A stretch of DNA of 64,000 nt, from contig NZ_CP039695.1 in NCBI RefSeq assembly GCF_005145025.1, forward strand, positions 987,501 through 1,051,500. The letters are read 5' to 3'. The stretch comes from Novosphingobium sp. EMRT-2 (GTDB lineage Bacteria; Pseudomonadota; Alphaproteobacteria; Sphingomonadales; Sphingomonadaceae). Positions 24,340 through 32,675 of this stretch are shown piece by piece. The first letter of the stretch is position 1. Every line of letters starts with the position of its first letter. Position numbers and translations under genes: made by a program. The notes below the pieces were generated by a model. It did not search any database, was not told the origin of the DNA, and was given only the letters and a program-made list of their open reading frames with translations.

Positions 24340-26277
24340 TCACATGCCGAACGCCACCTGCCGCGTGTTCGACCGCTTGAGGTTGCGATAGCGCGCCACG
24401 GCCCAGAGCGGGAAATACTTCGGGTATCCGTGATAGCGCAGGTAGAACACGCGCGGGAAACCGCCGCCGGTGTAGTATTCCTGGCCCCAGAGGCCATCAG
24501 CCTCCTGGTTTGCGACCAGCCAGTCCACGCCGCGTTCGACGGCCTCGGAATCGGCTTCGCCCGCGGCCATCAGGCCCAGCAGCGCCCAGGCGGTCTGCGA
24601 CGCGGTGGACGGCGCGGGAACATGGCCCTTGCGATCGAGCGCGTAGCTGTCGCAATCCTCGCCCCAGCCGCCGTCCGGGTTCTGGATCGCCTTGAGCCAG
24701 CCGACCGCCCGCGCCACCGCCGGGTCGTCCGCCGGCAGCCCCGCCGCGTTGAGCGCGCACAGCACCGACCATGTGCCGTAGATATAGTTCACGCCCCAGC
24801 GGCCGAACCAGCTGCCCTCCGGCTCCTGCTCCTTGCGCAGATAGGCGATCGCGGCGGCCATGCGCGGGCTGTCCAGCCCCTCGCCCAGTTGCGCCAGCAT
24901 CGAGACGCAGCGCGCCGAAACGTCGGCCGTGGGCGGATCGAGCAGGGCGCCATGGTCCGCGAACGGCAGGTTATTGAGGTAATCGTAGTCGTTGTCCGCG
25001 TCGAACGCGCCCCAGCCGCCGTTCCTCGATTGCAGGCCCACAGTCCACTCCACGCCGCGATCGATCGGCATCCGGTCCGCCACCTGCGCGCGATCCATCG
25101 CCATCACCACCACGGCCGTATCGTCGAGGTCGGGATAGTGCGCGTTGTTGTACTGGAACGCCCACCCGCCAGGCCGCACGCCGGGGCGTTCCTCCGCCCA
25201 GTCGCCTTCCACGTCGAGCACTTGCCGGGGCTTTAGCCAGTCGAGCGCCGCTTCCGCGCGTGCCACGTTGTCCGCCCCGCCCGCTTCCAGCATCGCGTGC
25301 GCGGCCAGCGCGGTATCCCACACCGGGGAAACGCACGGCTGGCAATAGGCTTCGTCCTCGTGGATCACGAGCAGGTTCTCGACCGACTGGCGGGCGATGG
25401 CGCGCGCCGGGTGATCCTCGGGATAGCCCAGCACGTCGAACATCATCACGCTGTTGGCCATGGCGGGATAGATCGCGCCCAGCCCGTCCTCGCCATTGAG
25501 CCGCTCGGTCACCCACGCTGCGCATGTATCGATCGCGCGCTGGTGCAGCGTTCTGGGCCAATGCCCCTCGGCCACCTTCAACACCTTGTCGAGCGCGTTG
25601 AAGCTCTTGGTCCACACCCACTTGGGGTCCGCCGCCTGCGTCTTCCGGTCGATCGGCCGGCGCGTGTAGAGTTCGTCTACCTTGATGCCCTTGGCGTTGC
25701 GCGCCACCGGCTTTTTCGCGCAGAGCACCAGCAGGGGCACGACCACCGTGCGCGCCCAGTACGACATCTTGGACAGATGGATCGGGAACCAGCGCGGCAG
25801 CAGGATCAGTTCGGGCGGCATGGTAGGTACGGCCGACCACGGCCCGGCATCGAACAGGGCAAGCTGGATGCGGGTGAAGACGTTGACCGCCTCCGCCCCG
25901 CCGGCTTTGTGGACAGCCTCGCGCGCCCGGACCATGTGCGGCGCAGCGGGATCGTCGCCGATCATCTTGAGCGCGTAATAGGCCTTCACCGTGGCGCTGA
26001 CATCGAACGCGCCCTTGTGGAACAAGCCCCAGCCGTGATGCTCGGCGGACTGGGTACGCCGCAGGTAACGGCCGATCTTCGCTTCCAGCTCCTCCGCGAC
26101 CGGCTCGCCCAGATAGTGCCGCAGCAGGACGTATTCGGCCGGAATCGTGCAATCGGCTTCCAGCTCGAACACCCAGTGACCATCGGCGCGCTGCGCGCGG
26201 GAGAGTGCCGAGGCGGCACGGTCCACCGCCGCGTCAACGGCAGCAAGCGGATCGGTCATTGTCGAAAGCGTTGCCAT
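24340..26277 (-). CDS. shc: Squalene-hopene cyclase
   Basis: The 645-residue monotopic membrane enzyme cyclises squalene to hopene/hopanol. The catalytic acid motif DLDDTA is at about residues 383-388 (D385 being the proton donor position by analogy), and QW repeats are present, such as QNPDGGWGED and QSRNGGWGAFD. The length matches the family (630-660). The ATG at 26277 follows AAGAGG nine bases upstream; an upstream in-frame extension is arginine/proline-rich and not family-like. It lies ten bases after hpnE in the leftward hopanoid operon. Confidence 0.97.
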   Translation of the reverse strand: MATLSTMTDPLAAVDAAVDRAASALSRAQRADGHWVFELEADCTIPAEYVLLRHYLGEPVAEELEAKIGRYLRRTQSAEHHGWGLFHKGAFDVSATVKAYYALKMIGDDPAAPHMVRAREAVHKAGGAEAVNVFTRIQLALFDAGPWSAVPTMPPELILLPRWFPIHLSKMSYWARTVVVPLLVLCAKKPVARNAKGIKVDELYTRRPIDRKTQAADPKWVWTKSFNALDKVLKVAEGHWPRTLHQRAIDTCAAWVTERLNGEDGLGAIYPAMANSVMMFDVLGYPEDHPARAIARQSVENLLVIHEDEAYCQPCVSPVWDTALAAHAMLEAGGADNVARAEAALDWLKPRQVLDVEGDWAEERPGVRPGGWAFQYNNAHYPDLDDTAVVVMAMDRAQVADRMPIDRGVEWTVGLQSRNGGWGAFDADNDYDYLNNLPFADHGALLDPPTADVSARCVSMLAQLGEGLDSPRMAAAIAYLRKEQEPEGSWFGRWGVNYIYGTWSVLCALNAAGLPADDPAVARAVGWLKAIQNPDGGWGEDCDSYALDRKGHVPAPSTASQTAWALLGLMAAGEADSEAVERGVDWLVANQEADGLWGQEYYTGGGFPRVFYLRYHGYPKYFPLWAVARYRNLKRSNTRQVAFGM

Positions 26278-26287
26278 GGGCGTCCTC

Positions 26288-27544
26288 TTAACGTTGCGCG
26301 GCGGCAATCGCCAGCCGCGCGGCGGTCTCGCCCGAACGCAGCGCGCCCTCGATCGTCGCGGGCAGGCCGGTCTGCGTCCAGTCGCCGGCCAGGAACAGGT
26401 TGCTCCAGCGGGTCCGCGCCGGGGGTCGCTTGGCGTCCTGCGCGGGTGTGGCGGAAAAGGTCGCGCGCTTTTCCTTGACGATCTGCCATTTCGGCAAGGG
26501 CGCGGCGAAGCCATAGGCGCGCTGGATCTCGTCCCAGAAGCGCCGGGCCAGCGCCTCGCGATCCTCGTCAACGATCGCGTCGGCGGCCGAAACGGTCACC
26601 GCAATGCGGTCGGGAAAGGCAAACAGCCATTGCGCCGTCGCCCCCAGCACGCCCAGCATCGGCGGCGCGCCCGGTGGCGGCGCGATGGCGAAATGCGCGT
26701 TGACGATGGCGTGGAAGGCATCCGGCGCATCGATCTCCGGCAGCAGTGCCCGCGCAACCCATGGCGGCACGGCCAGCACCACGGTCTCGTCTGCGGCAAC
26801 CGGCTCCGGCCCGCTGCCCCAGTCGAGCGCGACGACACGGTCGGCTTCCGTCACGACGGCCCGCAACCGGCGCCCCAGCGCAACCGGCGCGCCGCGCGCG
26901 GCAAGCCACGCCGTCGCGGGATCAATGAACGCCGCCGCCAGCGTGGGTTCGGCGATGCGCGGCAGGCTGGCCCTGCCCCCGCGTGCCAGCGATTCGCGCA
27001 CCACACCCGCGGTCAAACGTGCCGATCCGATCGCGGGATCGGTGTTCAGCACTGCCAGCAGCACCGGTTCGAGCAGGCGTTCCCACAAGGCACCGCTGAC
27101 CGGCACGCGATCGCCCACCGTCTGCTCCGCCCTGCCCGAAAGCAGGCGGCCAAGCGCGAGATAATCGGACAGCCCCGTCCCCGGCACGCGCCGGTTCTTC
27201 GCCAACACCCACCACGGCAACGCACCATCGTTGATGCGGATCGTCCAGCGCTCGCCCGTGCCAAGGTCCGCGAAGGCAAAGTCCGCCTGCGCCGGCCCGG
27301 CCAGCGGCTCGCGCGCACCGACCGTCGCCCGGAACCGCGCGACCGCCGTGTTGCCGGCAAGGACAAGATGGTTGCCGTTGTCAATCGTCAGCCCCAGCTG
27401 CGGATCGTGGTAGGACCGGCAGCGTCCGCCCGCCTGCGCCGCCGAATCCGCGATGCGCACGGCAAGGCCGGCTTCCGCCAGCCGCACGGCCGCGGACAGG
27501 CCCGCCAACCCGGCCCCGGCGACGATCGCCTTGCGCGCGCTCAT
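26288..27544 (-). CDS. hpnE: Hydroxysqualene dehydroxylase HpnE
   Basis: This 418-residue FAD-dependent amine-oxidase/phytoene-desaturase-like enzyme reduces hydroxysqualene to squalene, the third step of the HpnC-HpnD-HpnE route. The FAD-binding motif VAGAGLAGLSAAVRLAEAG lies at the N-terminus with GGRCRSY after it. The C-terminal FAD motif is LFLAGDWTQTGLPATIEGA. Its ATG overlaps the hpnD stop (ATGA), indicating translational coupling. This three-gene route replaces squalene synthase, of which I see none here. Confidence 0.95.
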   Translation of the reverse strand: MSARKAIVAGAGLAGLSAAVRLAEAGLAVRIADSAAQAGGRCRSYHDPQLGLTIDNGNHLVLAGNTAVARFRATVGAREPLAGPAQADFAFADLGTGERWTIRINDGALPWWVLAKNRRVPGTGLSDYLALGRLLSGRAEQTVGDRVPVSGALWERLLEPVLLAVLNTDPAIGSARLTAGVVRESLARGGRASLPRIAEPTLAAAFIDPATAWLAARGAPVALGRRLRAVVTEADRVVALDWGSGPEPVAADETVVLAVPPWVARALLPEIDAPDAFHAIVNAHFAIAPPPGAPPMLGVLGATAQWLFAFPDRIAVTVSAADAIVDEDREALARRFWDEIQRAYGFAAPLPKWQIVKEKRATFSATPAQDAKRPPARTRWSNLFLAGDWTQTGLPATIEGALRSGETAARLAIAAAQR

Positions 27545-28386
27545 CCCGTCACCAGCAGGCGCAGCACGGTCCAGATGACCGCCAGCTTGTTGGTCCGCAC
27601 GCGCCGGCGCGGCGGTGCCCAGCCCACGCGCTCCATCCGCCGCAGCATGCCCGCATAGGCGTGTTCCATCAGGCGCGGCGCGATCAGGTGCCCTTTCGGC
27701 CTGGTCGCCAGCAGGGCCGCCGCCTCGCGGTAATGCCGGTGCGCCCGCGCCGCCACGCGCCGCGCCGCTGCGTCCATGCGCGGATCGGCGGCGACCTGCA
27801 GGGGCGTTTCGGGCACGATCCCCGCTTCGGCCAGCGCTTCGGCGGGAATGTAGACGCGGCCGATCGCCGCATCCTCGTCGATATCGCGCAGGATGTTGGT
27901 CAGTTGCAGCGCCCGGCCAAGATGGTGCGCCAGCGCCACGCCCGGTTCGCGCTCCATGCCGAAGATATGCACCGAAAGCCGCCCCACCGCCGAGGCGACA
28001 CGGTCGCAATAGAGATCGAGTTCGGCTTCCGACGGCCAGCGGACATCGTGATCGACATCGGTTGCCATACCGTCGATCACCGCCTCGAAGTCCGCGCGCT
28101 CCAGCGCGAACCGCCTCACCGGTTCGGCCAGGAACGTCGCCTGCCCGGCATCGCCGCCGGCGTAGAGCGCGTCGAGATCGCGGCGCCACTGGTCGAGCTG
28201 CGCCCCGCGCGCCGCCCGGTCGCCTTGCTGGTCGTCGGCGATGTCGTCCACGATCCGGCAGAAGTCATAGACCGCGTACATCGCCTCGCGCTCGGCCTTT
28301 GGCAGCACGCGCATCCCGGCATAGAACGAACTGCGCGCGGCCGCGGGCGCGGCAGGCGCGGTGTTGGCGACAGCCGCGTCGCTCAT
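27541..28386 (-). CDS. hpnD: Presqualene diphosphate synthase HpnD
   Basis: This trans-isoprenyl diphosphate synthase (281 residues) condenses two farnesyl diphosphates to presqualene diphosphate. Both aspartate-rich motifs are intact: DFCRIVDDIADD near residues 41-52 and LTNILRDIDEDA near 162-173, the latter the squalene/phytoene synthase signature. The start at 28386 overlaps the hpnC stop by four bases; an upstream in-frame start at 28500 lies within hpnC and is unlikely. The second-motif aspartates separate it from HpnC, which has a changed motif. Confidence 0.95.
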   Translation of the reverse strand: MSDAAVANTAPAAPAAARSSFYAGMRVLPKAEREAMYAVYDFCRIVDDIADDQQGDRAARGAQLDQWRRDLDALYAGGDAGQATFLAEPVRRFALERADFEAVIDGMATDVDHDVRWPSEAELDLYCDRVASAVGRLSVHIFGMEREPGVALAHHLGRALQLTNILRDIDEDAAIGRVYIPAEALAEAGIVPETPLQVAADPRMDAAARRVAARAHRHYREAAALLATRPKGHLIAPRLMEHAYAGMLRRMERVGWAPPRRRVRTNKLAVIWTVLRLLVTG

Positions 28387-29204
28387 GCGGCCCGCCGGAA
28401 CAGGGTGGGGATCGCCGCGCCCAGCGCCATGAACAGCGCTTCGGCCTTGCCGTGGTGGACGCGCTCGCTCAGCGGATCGCGCTGTTCGAGACGGTCGCAA
28501 AGATCGACCGCAAGCCTGTGAATCACCGCGACTTCCGCCGCCAGCCGTCGATCGCGGATCATCGCGGAAAAGCCCGCCGCGTGATCCAGCAGCCCCCGCG
28601 TGCGCCGCGCCAGCCCAGCGATGATCGCGCGCAGTTCGGGGCTGGCGCGGTCCGCCGCCAGATCGTCGATCCTCAGCCCGGTATCAAGCGGGATATAGAC
28701 CCGGTCGATCGTGCGGTAATCCTTCCCGCAATCCTGCAGGTGATTGACGATCTGCAAGGCCGCGCACAGCGCGTCATTGGCCGCCCACGTCGCGCGGCTT
28801 TCGCCGTGCACGTCCAGCACGAAGCGCCCGACCGGCATCGCCGAATAGCGGCAGTAGCCGATCAGATCGTCCCAGTCGGCATAGCGGTTTACCGTCACGT
28901 CGCGTTCGAAGGCGTTGAGCAGGTCGTGCGCGTTGACGGGATCGATCGACCGTTCCGCCATCGCATCGCGCAGCGCCATGGCTTCGGGTGCGCCTTCCCC
29001 GTCCAGCCCGGCGCGCAGACGCGCGAGAAGCGCCAGTTTCTCGTCCGCGCTGGCCGTCGGATGATCGGCAACGTCGTCCGCCGCGCGCGCGAAGCGGTAA
29101 TACGCCATCACCGGGGGGCGGTATTCCGGTTTGATGAGCAGGCTGGCGACGGGAAAGTTCTCGTCACGATGCCCCTTGCCCGAAGCGAGGCCGGTGTTGT
29201 CCAT
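28383..29204 (-). CDS. hpnC: Hydroxysqualene synthase HpnC
   Basis: The 273-residue squalene/phytoene-synthase-like enzyme turns presqualene diphosphate into hydroxysqualene. The first motif is ARAADDVADHP (D43, D44, D47). The second is NHLQDCGKDYRTIDRVY, where the cysteine/lysine replacement is characteristic of HpnC. The ATG at 29204 shares one base with the hpnB stop (TGATG), so translation is coupled. Upstream in-frame starts lie inside hpnB and were rejected. Confidence 0.95.
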   Translation of the reverse strand: MDNTGLASGKGHRDENFPVASLLIKPEYRPPVMAYYRFARAADDVADHPTASADEKLALLARLRAGLDGEGAPEAMALRDAMAERSIDPVNAHDLLNAFERDVTVNRYADWDDLIGYCRYSAMPVGRFVLDVHGESRATWAANDALCAALQIVNHLQDCGKDYRTIDRVYIPLDTGLRIDDLAADRASPELRAIIAGLARRTRGLLDHAAGFSAMIRDRRLAAEVAVIHRLAVDLCDRLEQRDPLSERVHHGKAEALFMALGAAIPTLFRRAA

Positions 29205-30334
29205 CACGTTCCCGTAGCGGCCTGAGCCCGCCCTTTCCACATTCCGCCACGCCCCCGGCCATGCTGCCATGCCGAAAGCACCGTGCAGCCCGCGTAAAAT
29301 GCCGCAATCACCGGCAAGGCAAGCCCCCACAGCGAGCTGCGCCGGTAGAAGCGGAGCATCGGCTGGAACGACAGCGCCATCAATCCCCACGCCGCCAGCC
29401 CCAGCCCGCGCGGCAGGCCATGCCCGAACAGCGCCAAGGTCGGCGGCACGCCATAGACCAGCGCCAGCCCCGCAATGGTGCCCGCCAGCAGCACCGGCGA
29501 ATAGTGCAGCTGCGCATAGGCGGAGCGCGAGATCATTGCCGCGATCGGCTCGAACCCGTCATAGGGGCGAATGCTGCGCGACCGGTCGGTCAGCCCCAGC
29601 CAGACCGGCCCCTGTTTCTTGAGCAACGCGCCCAGCGTGCAATCGTCGATCAACGCGCCCCGGATCGCGGCGATGCCGCCCGCGGCCTCTAGCGCCTCGC
29701 GCCGCACCAGCATGCAACCCCCAGCCGCCGCGCCCTGCCCCGTCGGTTGGTTCACGCGGGCAAAGGGATAGAGCATCTGGAAGAAGAACACGAAGGCCGG
29801 AACCAGCATCCGTTCGGCCAGCCCCTCGCACCGCAGCTTGGCCATCAGCGTGACGAGCGCCAGCCGCCCCGCTTCCCCGCGCGTCACCAGCATCCGCAGC
29901 GTATCGGGGGCGTGTTCGATGTCGGCGTCGGTAAGCCAGAGATAGGTCGGCGCGTTTCCGGCGCGCGCCACGCCCTGCGACACGGCCCAGAGCTTGCCCG
30001 TCCAGCCTTTCGCCAGCGGTGCGCCCGTCAGCACTTCCAGCCTGTCCGAATCCAGCGCGCGCGCGATGTCGCCGGTGCCATCGCTGCTCGAATCGTCGAC
30101 CAGGATCACCCGGAACCGCCCCGGATAGTCCTGCGCCACGAGGCTGCCGATCGACCGGGCAATCACGTCCGCCTCGTCCCGCGCGGGCACCACGGCGACG
30201 ACTTCGGGCCACGCCGCCGGTTCGGGCGGCATGCCCCGCGTATCGCGTTCGCGCGTCAGCCAGAAACCGTGGTGCGCGAAGATCAGACCCAGCCAGATCG
30301 CCAACGACAGGCCGCCCAGCGCGAGAGCCGTCAT
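29204..30334 (-). CDS. hpnB: Hopene-associated glycosyltransferase HpnB
   Basis: The protein has 376 residues: an N-terminal membrane helix, a family-2 glycosyltransferase domain (VVAVVPARDEADVI, VDDSSSDGT, LTDADIEH and a DDCTLG acidic motif) and three to four C-terminal helices. HpnB genes recur in hopanoid clusters, but the enzymatic role is not settled. It starts inside the hpnA stop (ATGA overlap) and is followed by hpnC in the same way. The product may modify hopanoids or a related lipid at the inner membrane. Confidence 0.9.
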   Translation of the reverse strand: MTALALGGLSLAIWLGLIFAHHGFWLTRERDTRGMPPEPAAWPEVVAVVPARDEADVIARSIGSLVAQDYPGRFRVILVDDSSSDGTGDIARALDSDRLEVLTGAPLAKGWTGKLWAVSQGVARAGNAPTYLWLTDADIEHAPDTLRMLVTRGEAGRLALVTLMAKLRCEGLAERMLVPAFVFFFQMLYPFARVNQPTGQGAAAGGCMLVRREALEAAGGIAAIRGALIDDCTLGALLKKQGPVWLGLTDRSRSIRPYDGFEPIAAMISRSAYAQLHYSPVLLAGTIAGLALVYGVPPTLALFGHGLPRGLGLAAWGLMALSFQPMLRFYRRSSLWGLALPVIAAFYAGCTVLSAWQHGRGRGGMWKGRAQAATGT

Positions 30335-31335
30335 CGGATCATGCCCGCCTGCCGGAACCATGCGATCGCATCACCGATCGCGCCCTGCCACGACCGCGCG
30401 CGATAACCGAGTTCGGCCTCCGCCTTGGCCGCCGAAAAGAACATCCGGTACCGCGACATGCGCAGCGAATCGAGGGTGAGAAACGGATCGGAGCGGCCGG
30501 TCAGCCGGCACAGCGCCTCGTTCGCCCAGGCCAGCGGATAGAGCGGCCCGCGCGGCAGGCGGACCTTTGGCGCCTTGCGGCCCATCAGTCGCGCGATCTC
30601 CGCCAGCATGTCACCCAGCATCACGTCCTCGCCGCCCAGGATATAGCGCTCCCCGATCCGTCCCCGGGCCAGCGCCAGCAGGTGCCCCGCCGCCACGTCA
30701 TCGACATGCACGAGATTCAGCCCGGAATCGACGAACGCCGGCATTTTGCCGTTGGCCGCCTCCACGATCACGCGGCCTGTGGGCGTGGGCTTGACGTCGC
30801 GCGGACCAATCGGCGTCGATGGCTGCACGATCACGGCGGGCAGCCCTTCCTCGGCCACCATGCGTTCGACCAGCCGTTCGGCCACGACCTTGCTGCGCTT
30901 GTAGGCGCCCACGGCTTCGTCGGGCGCGGCGGCGTTGCGTTCGTCCACCGGGCCATCATGCAACGGCTTCAGCGTGGCGACGCTGCTGGTATAGACGATC
31001 CGGCCGACCCCGGCCGCCTGCGCCGCGCGCATCACGGTGCCGGTGCTGTTCAGGTTGTTGCGGACGATCTCCTCCGGATCGGGCGCCCACAGCCGGTAAT
31101 CGGCGGCGACATGGAACAGCGTGCTCACGCCGGCCAGCGCGCGCGCCATGCTGGCCGCGTCGCGCGCATCGCCTTCCACCAGTTCGCCGCGAAAATCCGC
31201 GAGGTTGGCGCGCGGGCTGGTCGCCCGGACAAGGCCGCGCACGTGCCAACCCTCCGCCGCGAGCGCGCGCGCCACGGCAGAGCCGACAAATCCCGAGACG
31301 CCGGTTACCAGAACCAGACCGCGTGAATCGCTCAT
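30331..31335 (-). CDS. hpnA: Hopanoid-associated NAD-dependent sugar epimerase/dehydratase-like HpnA
   Basis: This extended short-chain dehydrogenase has about 334 residues. The nucleotide-binding motif VTGVSGFVGSAVARAL is at the N-terminus, and the catalytic pair lies in GAYKRSKVVAE (Y and K four apart), with TSSVAT supplying the serine. HpnA opens the leftward hopanoid operon; its exact substrate is unproven. The ATG at 31335 fits; another at 31350 would add five residues and results from a short tandem duplication. The operon faces hpnI, leaving 180 bases between the two start codons. Confidence 0.9.
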   Translation of the reverse strand: MSDSRGLVLVTGVSGFVGSAVARALAAEGWHVRGLVRATSPRANLADFRGELVEGDARDAASMARALAGVSTLFHVAADYRLWAPDPEEIVRNNLNSTGTVMRAAQAAGVGRIVYTSSVATLKPLHDGPVDERNAAAPDEAVGAYKRSKVVAERLVERMVAEEGLPAVIVQPSTPIGPRDVKPTPTGRVIVEAANGKMPAFVDSGLNLVHVDDVAAGHLLALARGRIGERYILGGEDVMLGDMLAEIARLMGRKAPKVRLPRGPLYPLAWANEALCRLTGRSDPFLTLDSLRMSRYRMFFSAAKAEAELGYRARSWQGAIGDAIAWFRQAGMIR

Positions 31336-31360
31336 GGCATCGTCCACCATGGCATCGTCC
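31333..31360. repeat. Tandem duplication across the hpnA start codon
   Basis: CATGGCATCGTCC occurs at 31333-31345 and 31348-31360, two copies with a 15-base period. On the coding strand it doubles the start codon and the first codons (two ATG, each after GACGATGCC), giving two possible starts in frame five codons apart. Confidence 0.7.
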
Positions 31361-31515
31361 GTATCTCGCTCGCTGCCAGCATGGCCCCTCCATATGGCGG
31401 CAAGCCGTGGAGGCAAGCCCCCGGCGCGCGCTTTCCGTATATTTCGTCGCCACAGGCGGGATCGGGCTTTCGCCGGGGTCGCCAGCGCCGGGCCGAACGG
31501 CTAGTGAGGCCGCTT
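31361..31515. promoter_or_regulatory. Divergent promoter region hpnA / hpnI
   Basis: These 155 bases lie between the leftward hpnA operon and the rightward hpnI operon and must carry both promoters. TTTCCGTATATTTCG (31434-31448) is the only AT-rich part and may include a -10 element. I found no clear operator. Confidence 0.3.
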
Positions 31516-32673
31516 ATGCCCGGAGTCGCGCTCCTCCTTTCGGCCTTCGGCTGGGTGCTGCTGGCGCTCGCCATGATCGGCACGGCCTACATGGCCTTCG
31601 CGACGGGGGTACTGGCGCGCTTTTTGGCCCAGCGCTCGCCCGCCTCGCCCCGTGCCACGCCGGTCACGCTGCTGAAGCCGCTCTATGGCGCCGAGCCGAA
31701 ACTGGCCGAAAACCTCGCCACCTTCCTGGAGCAGGACCACAAGGGACCGGTGCAAGTGCTGTTCGGCGTGCAAAGGGCCGACGATCCTGCCATCGCGGCG
31801 GTCCACGCCCTGCAACGGCGCTATCCCGAAGCCCGGATCGATCTGGTGATCGACGGCACGCCGCACGGCTCGAACGGCAAGGTCGGCAACCTCGTCAACA
31901 TGATGCGGCAGGCCGCGCACGGCGTGCTGATCCTCAGCGACAGCGACATGGCAGTGGGGCGCGAGTATATCGGGCAGGTGCTGGCCGCGCTCGACCAGCC
32001 GGGCACCGGAGCGGTCACCTGCCTCTATCGCGGGCGCGGCGATGCCGGGTTCTGGTCGCGCCTTGCCTCGGCCGGGCCAAGCTATCAGTTCCTGGTCGGG
32101 CTGGTCTTCGCCAAGACGCGCGGGCTGGCCGATCCCTGCATGGGCTCCACCATCGCGCTTCGCCGCGAAACGCTCGACGCGATCGGCGGGTTCGCAGCCT
32201 TTGCCGATGTGCTGGCCGACGATCACGCCATCGGGCAGGCGGTGCGAGCGCGCGGCCTTGCCATCGCCATCCCGCCACTGCTGCTGGTCCACGCCTCCAC
32301 CGAAACCGCGTTCGTGGAGCTGTGGAAGCACGAACTGCGCTGGGCGGCGACGGTGCGCGGAGTGTCGCCGGCAGGCTATGCCGGATCGTTCATCGGCATT
32401 CCGCTGCCCATTGCGCTGGCCGGAATGGCGATTCATCCGAATTACGGGCTTGCCATCACGCTGGCCGCGCTGGCAGTGCGGGTGGCGACGGTCCGGGTGG
32501 TCGATCGTCATGCCGGCGAGCCGACCGCTCCGCTGTGGATGCTGCCGCTGCGCGACATCGCGAGTTTCGCCGTGTTCGTCGCCAGCTTCTTCGTCCGCTC
32601 GGTTGATTGGCGCGGAACAGAACTTACAATGCTCGACAACGGGCGCGTCGCAGCGCCCTCGGAGATGACTTGA
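31516..32673 (+). CDS. hpnI: Hopanoid glycosyltransferase HpnI (ceramide-glucosyltransferase-like)
   Basis: The 385-residue inner-membrane family-2 glycosyltransferase resembles ceramide glucosyltransferase. It has an N-terminal helix, VTLLKPLYGAEP, the acidic motifs SDSDM and DDHAIGQ, and a basic ELRWAATVRG, which stands where QxxRW is found in this family. Two C-terminal helices follow. HpnI adds N-acetylglucosamine to bacteriohopanetetrol. TGAGG lies six bases before the ATG. It opens the rightward hpnI-J-K-ferritin-L operon; HpnK and HpnJ act on its product. Confidence 0.93.
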   Translation: MPGVALLLSAFGWVLLALAMIGTAYMAFATGVLARFLAQRSPASPRATPVTLLKPLYGAEPKLAENLATFLEQDHKGPVQVLFGVQRADDPAIAAVHALQRRYPEARIDLVIDGTPHGSNGKVGNLVNMMRQAAHGVLILSDSDMAVGREYIGQVLAALDQPGTGAVTCLYRGRGDAGFWSRLASAGPSYQFLVGLVFAKTRGLADPCMGSTIALRRETLDAIGGFAAFADVLADDHAIGQAVRARGLAIAIPPLLLVHASTETAFVELWKHELRWAATVRGVSPAGYAGSFIGIPLPIALAGMAIHPNYGLAITLAALAVRVATVRVVDRHAGEPTAPLWMLPLRDIASFAVFVASFFVRSVDWRGTELTMLDNGRVAAPSEMT

Positions 32674-32675
32674 CC

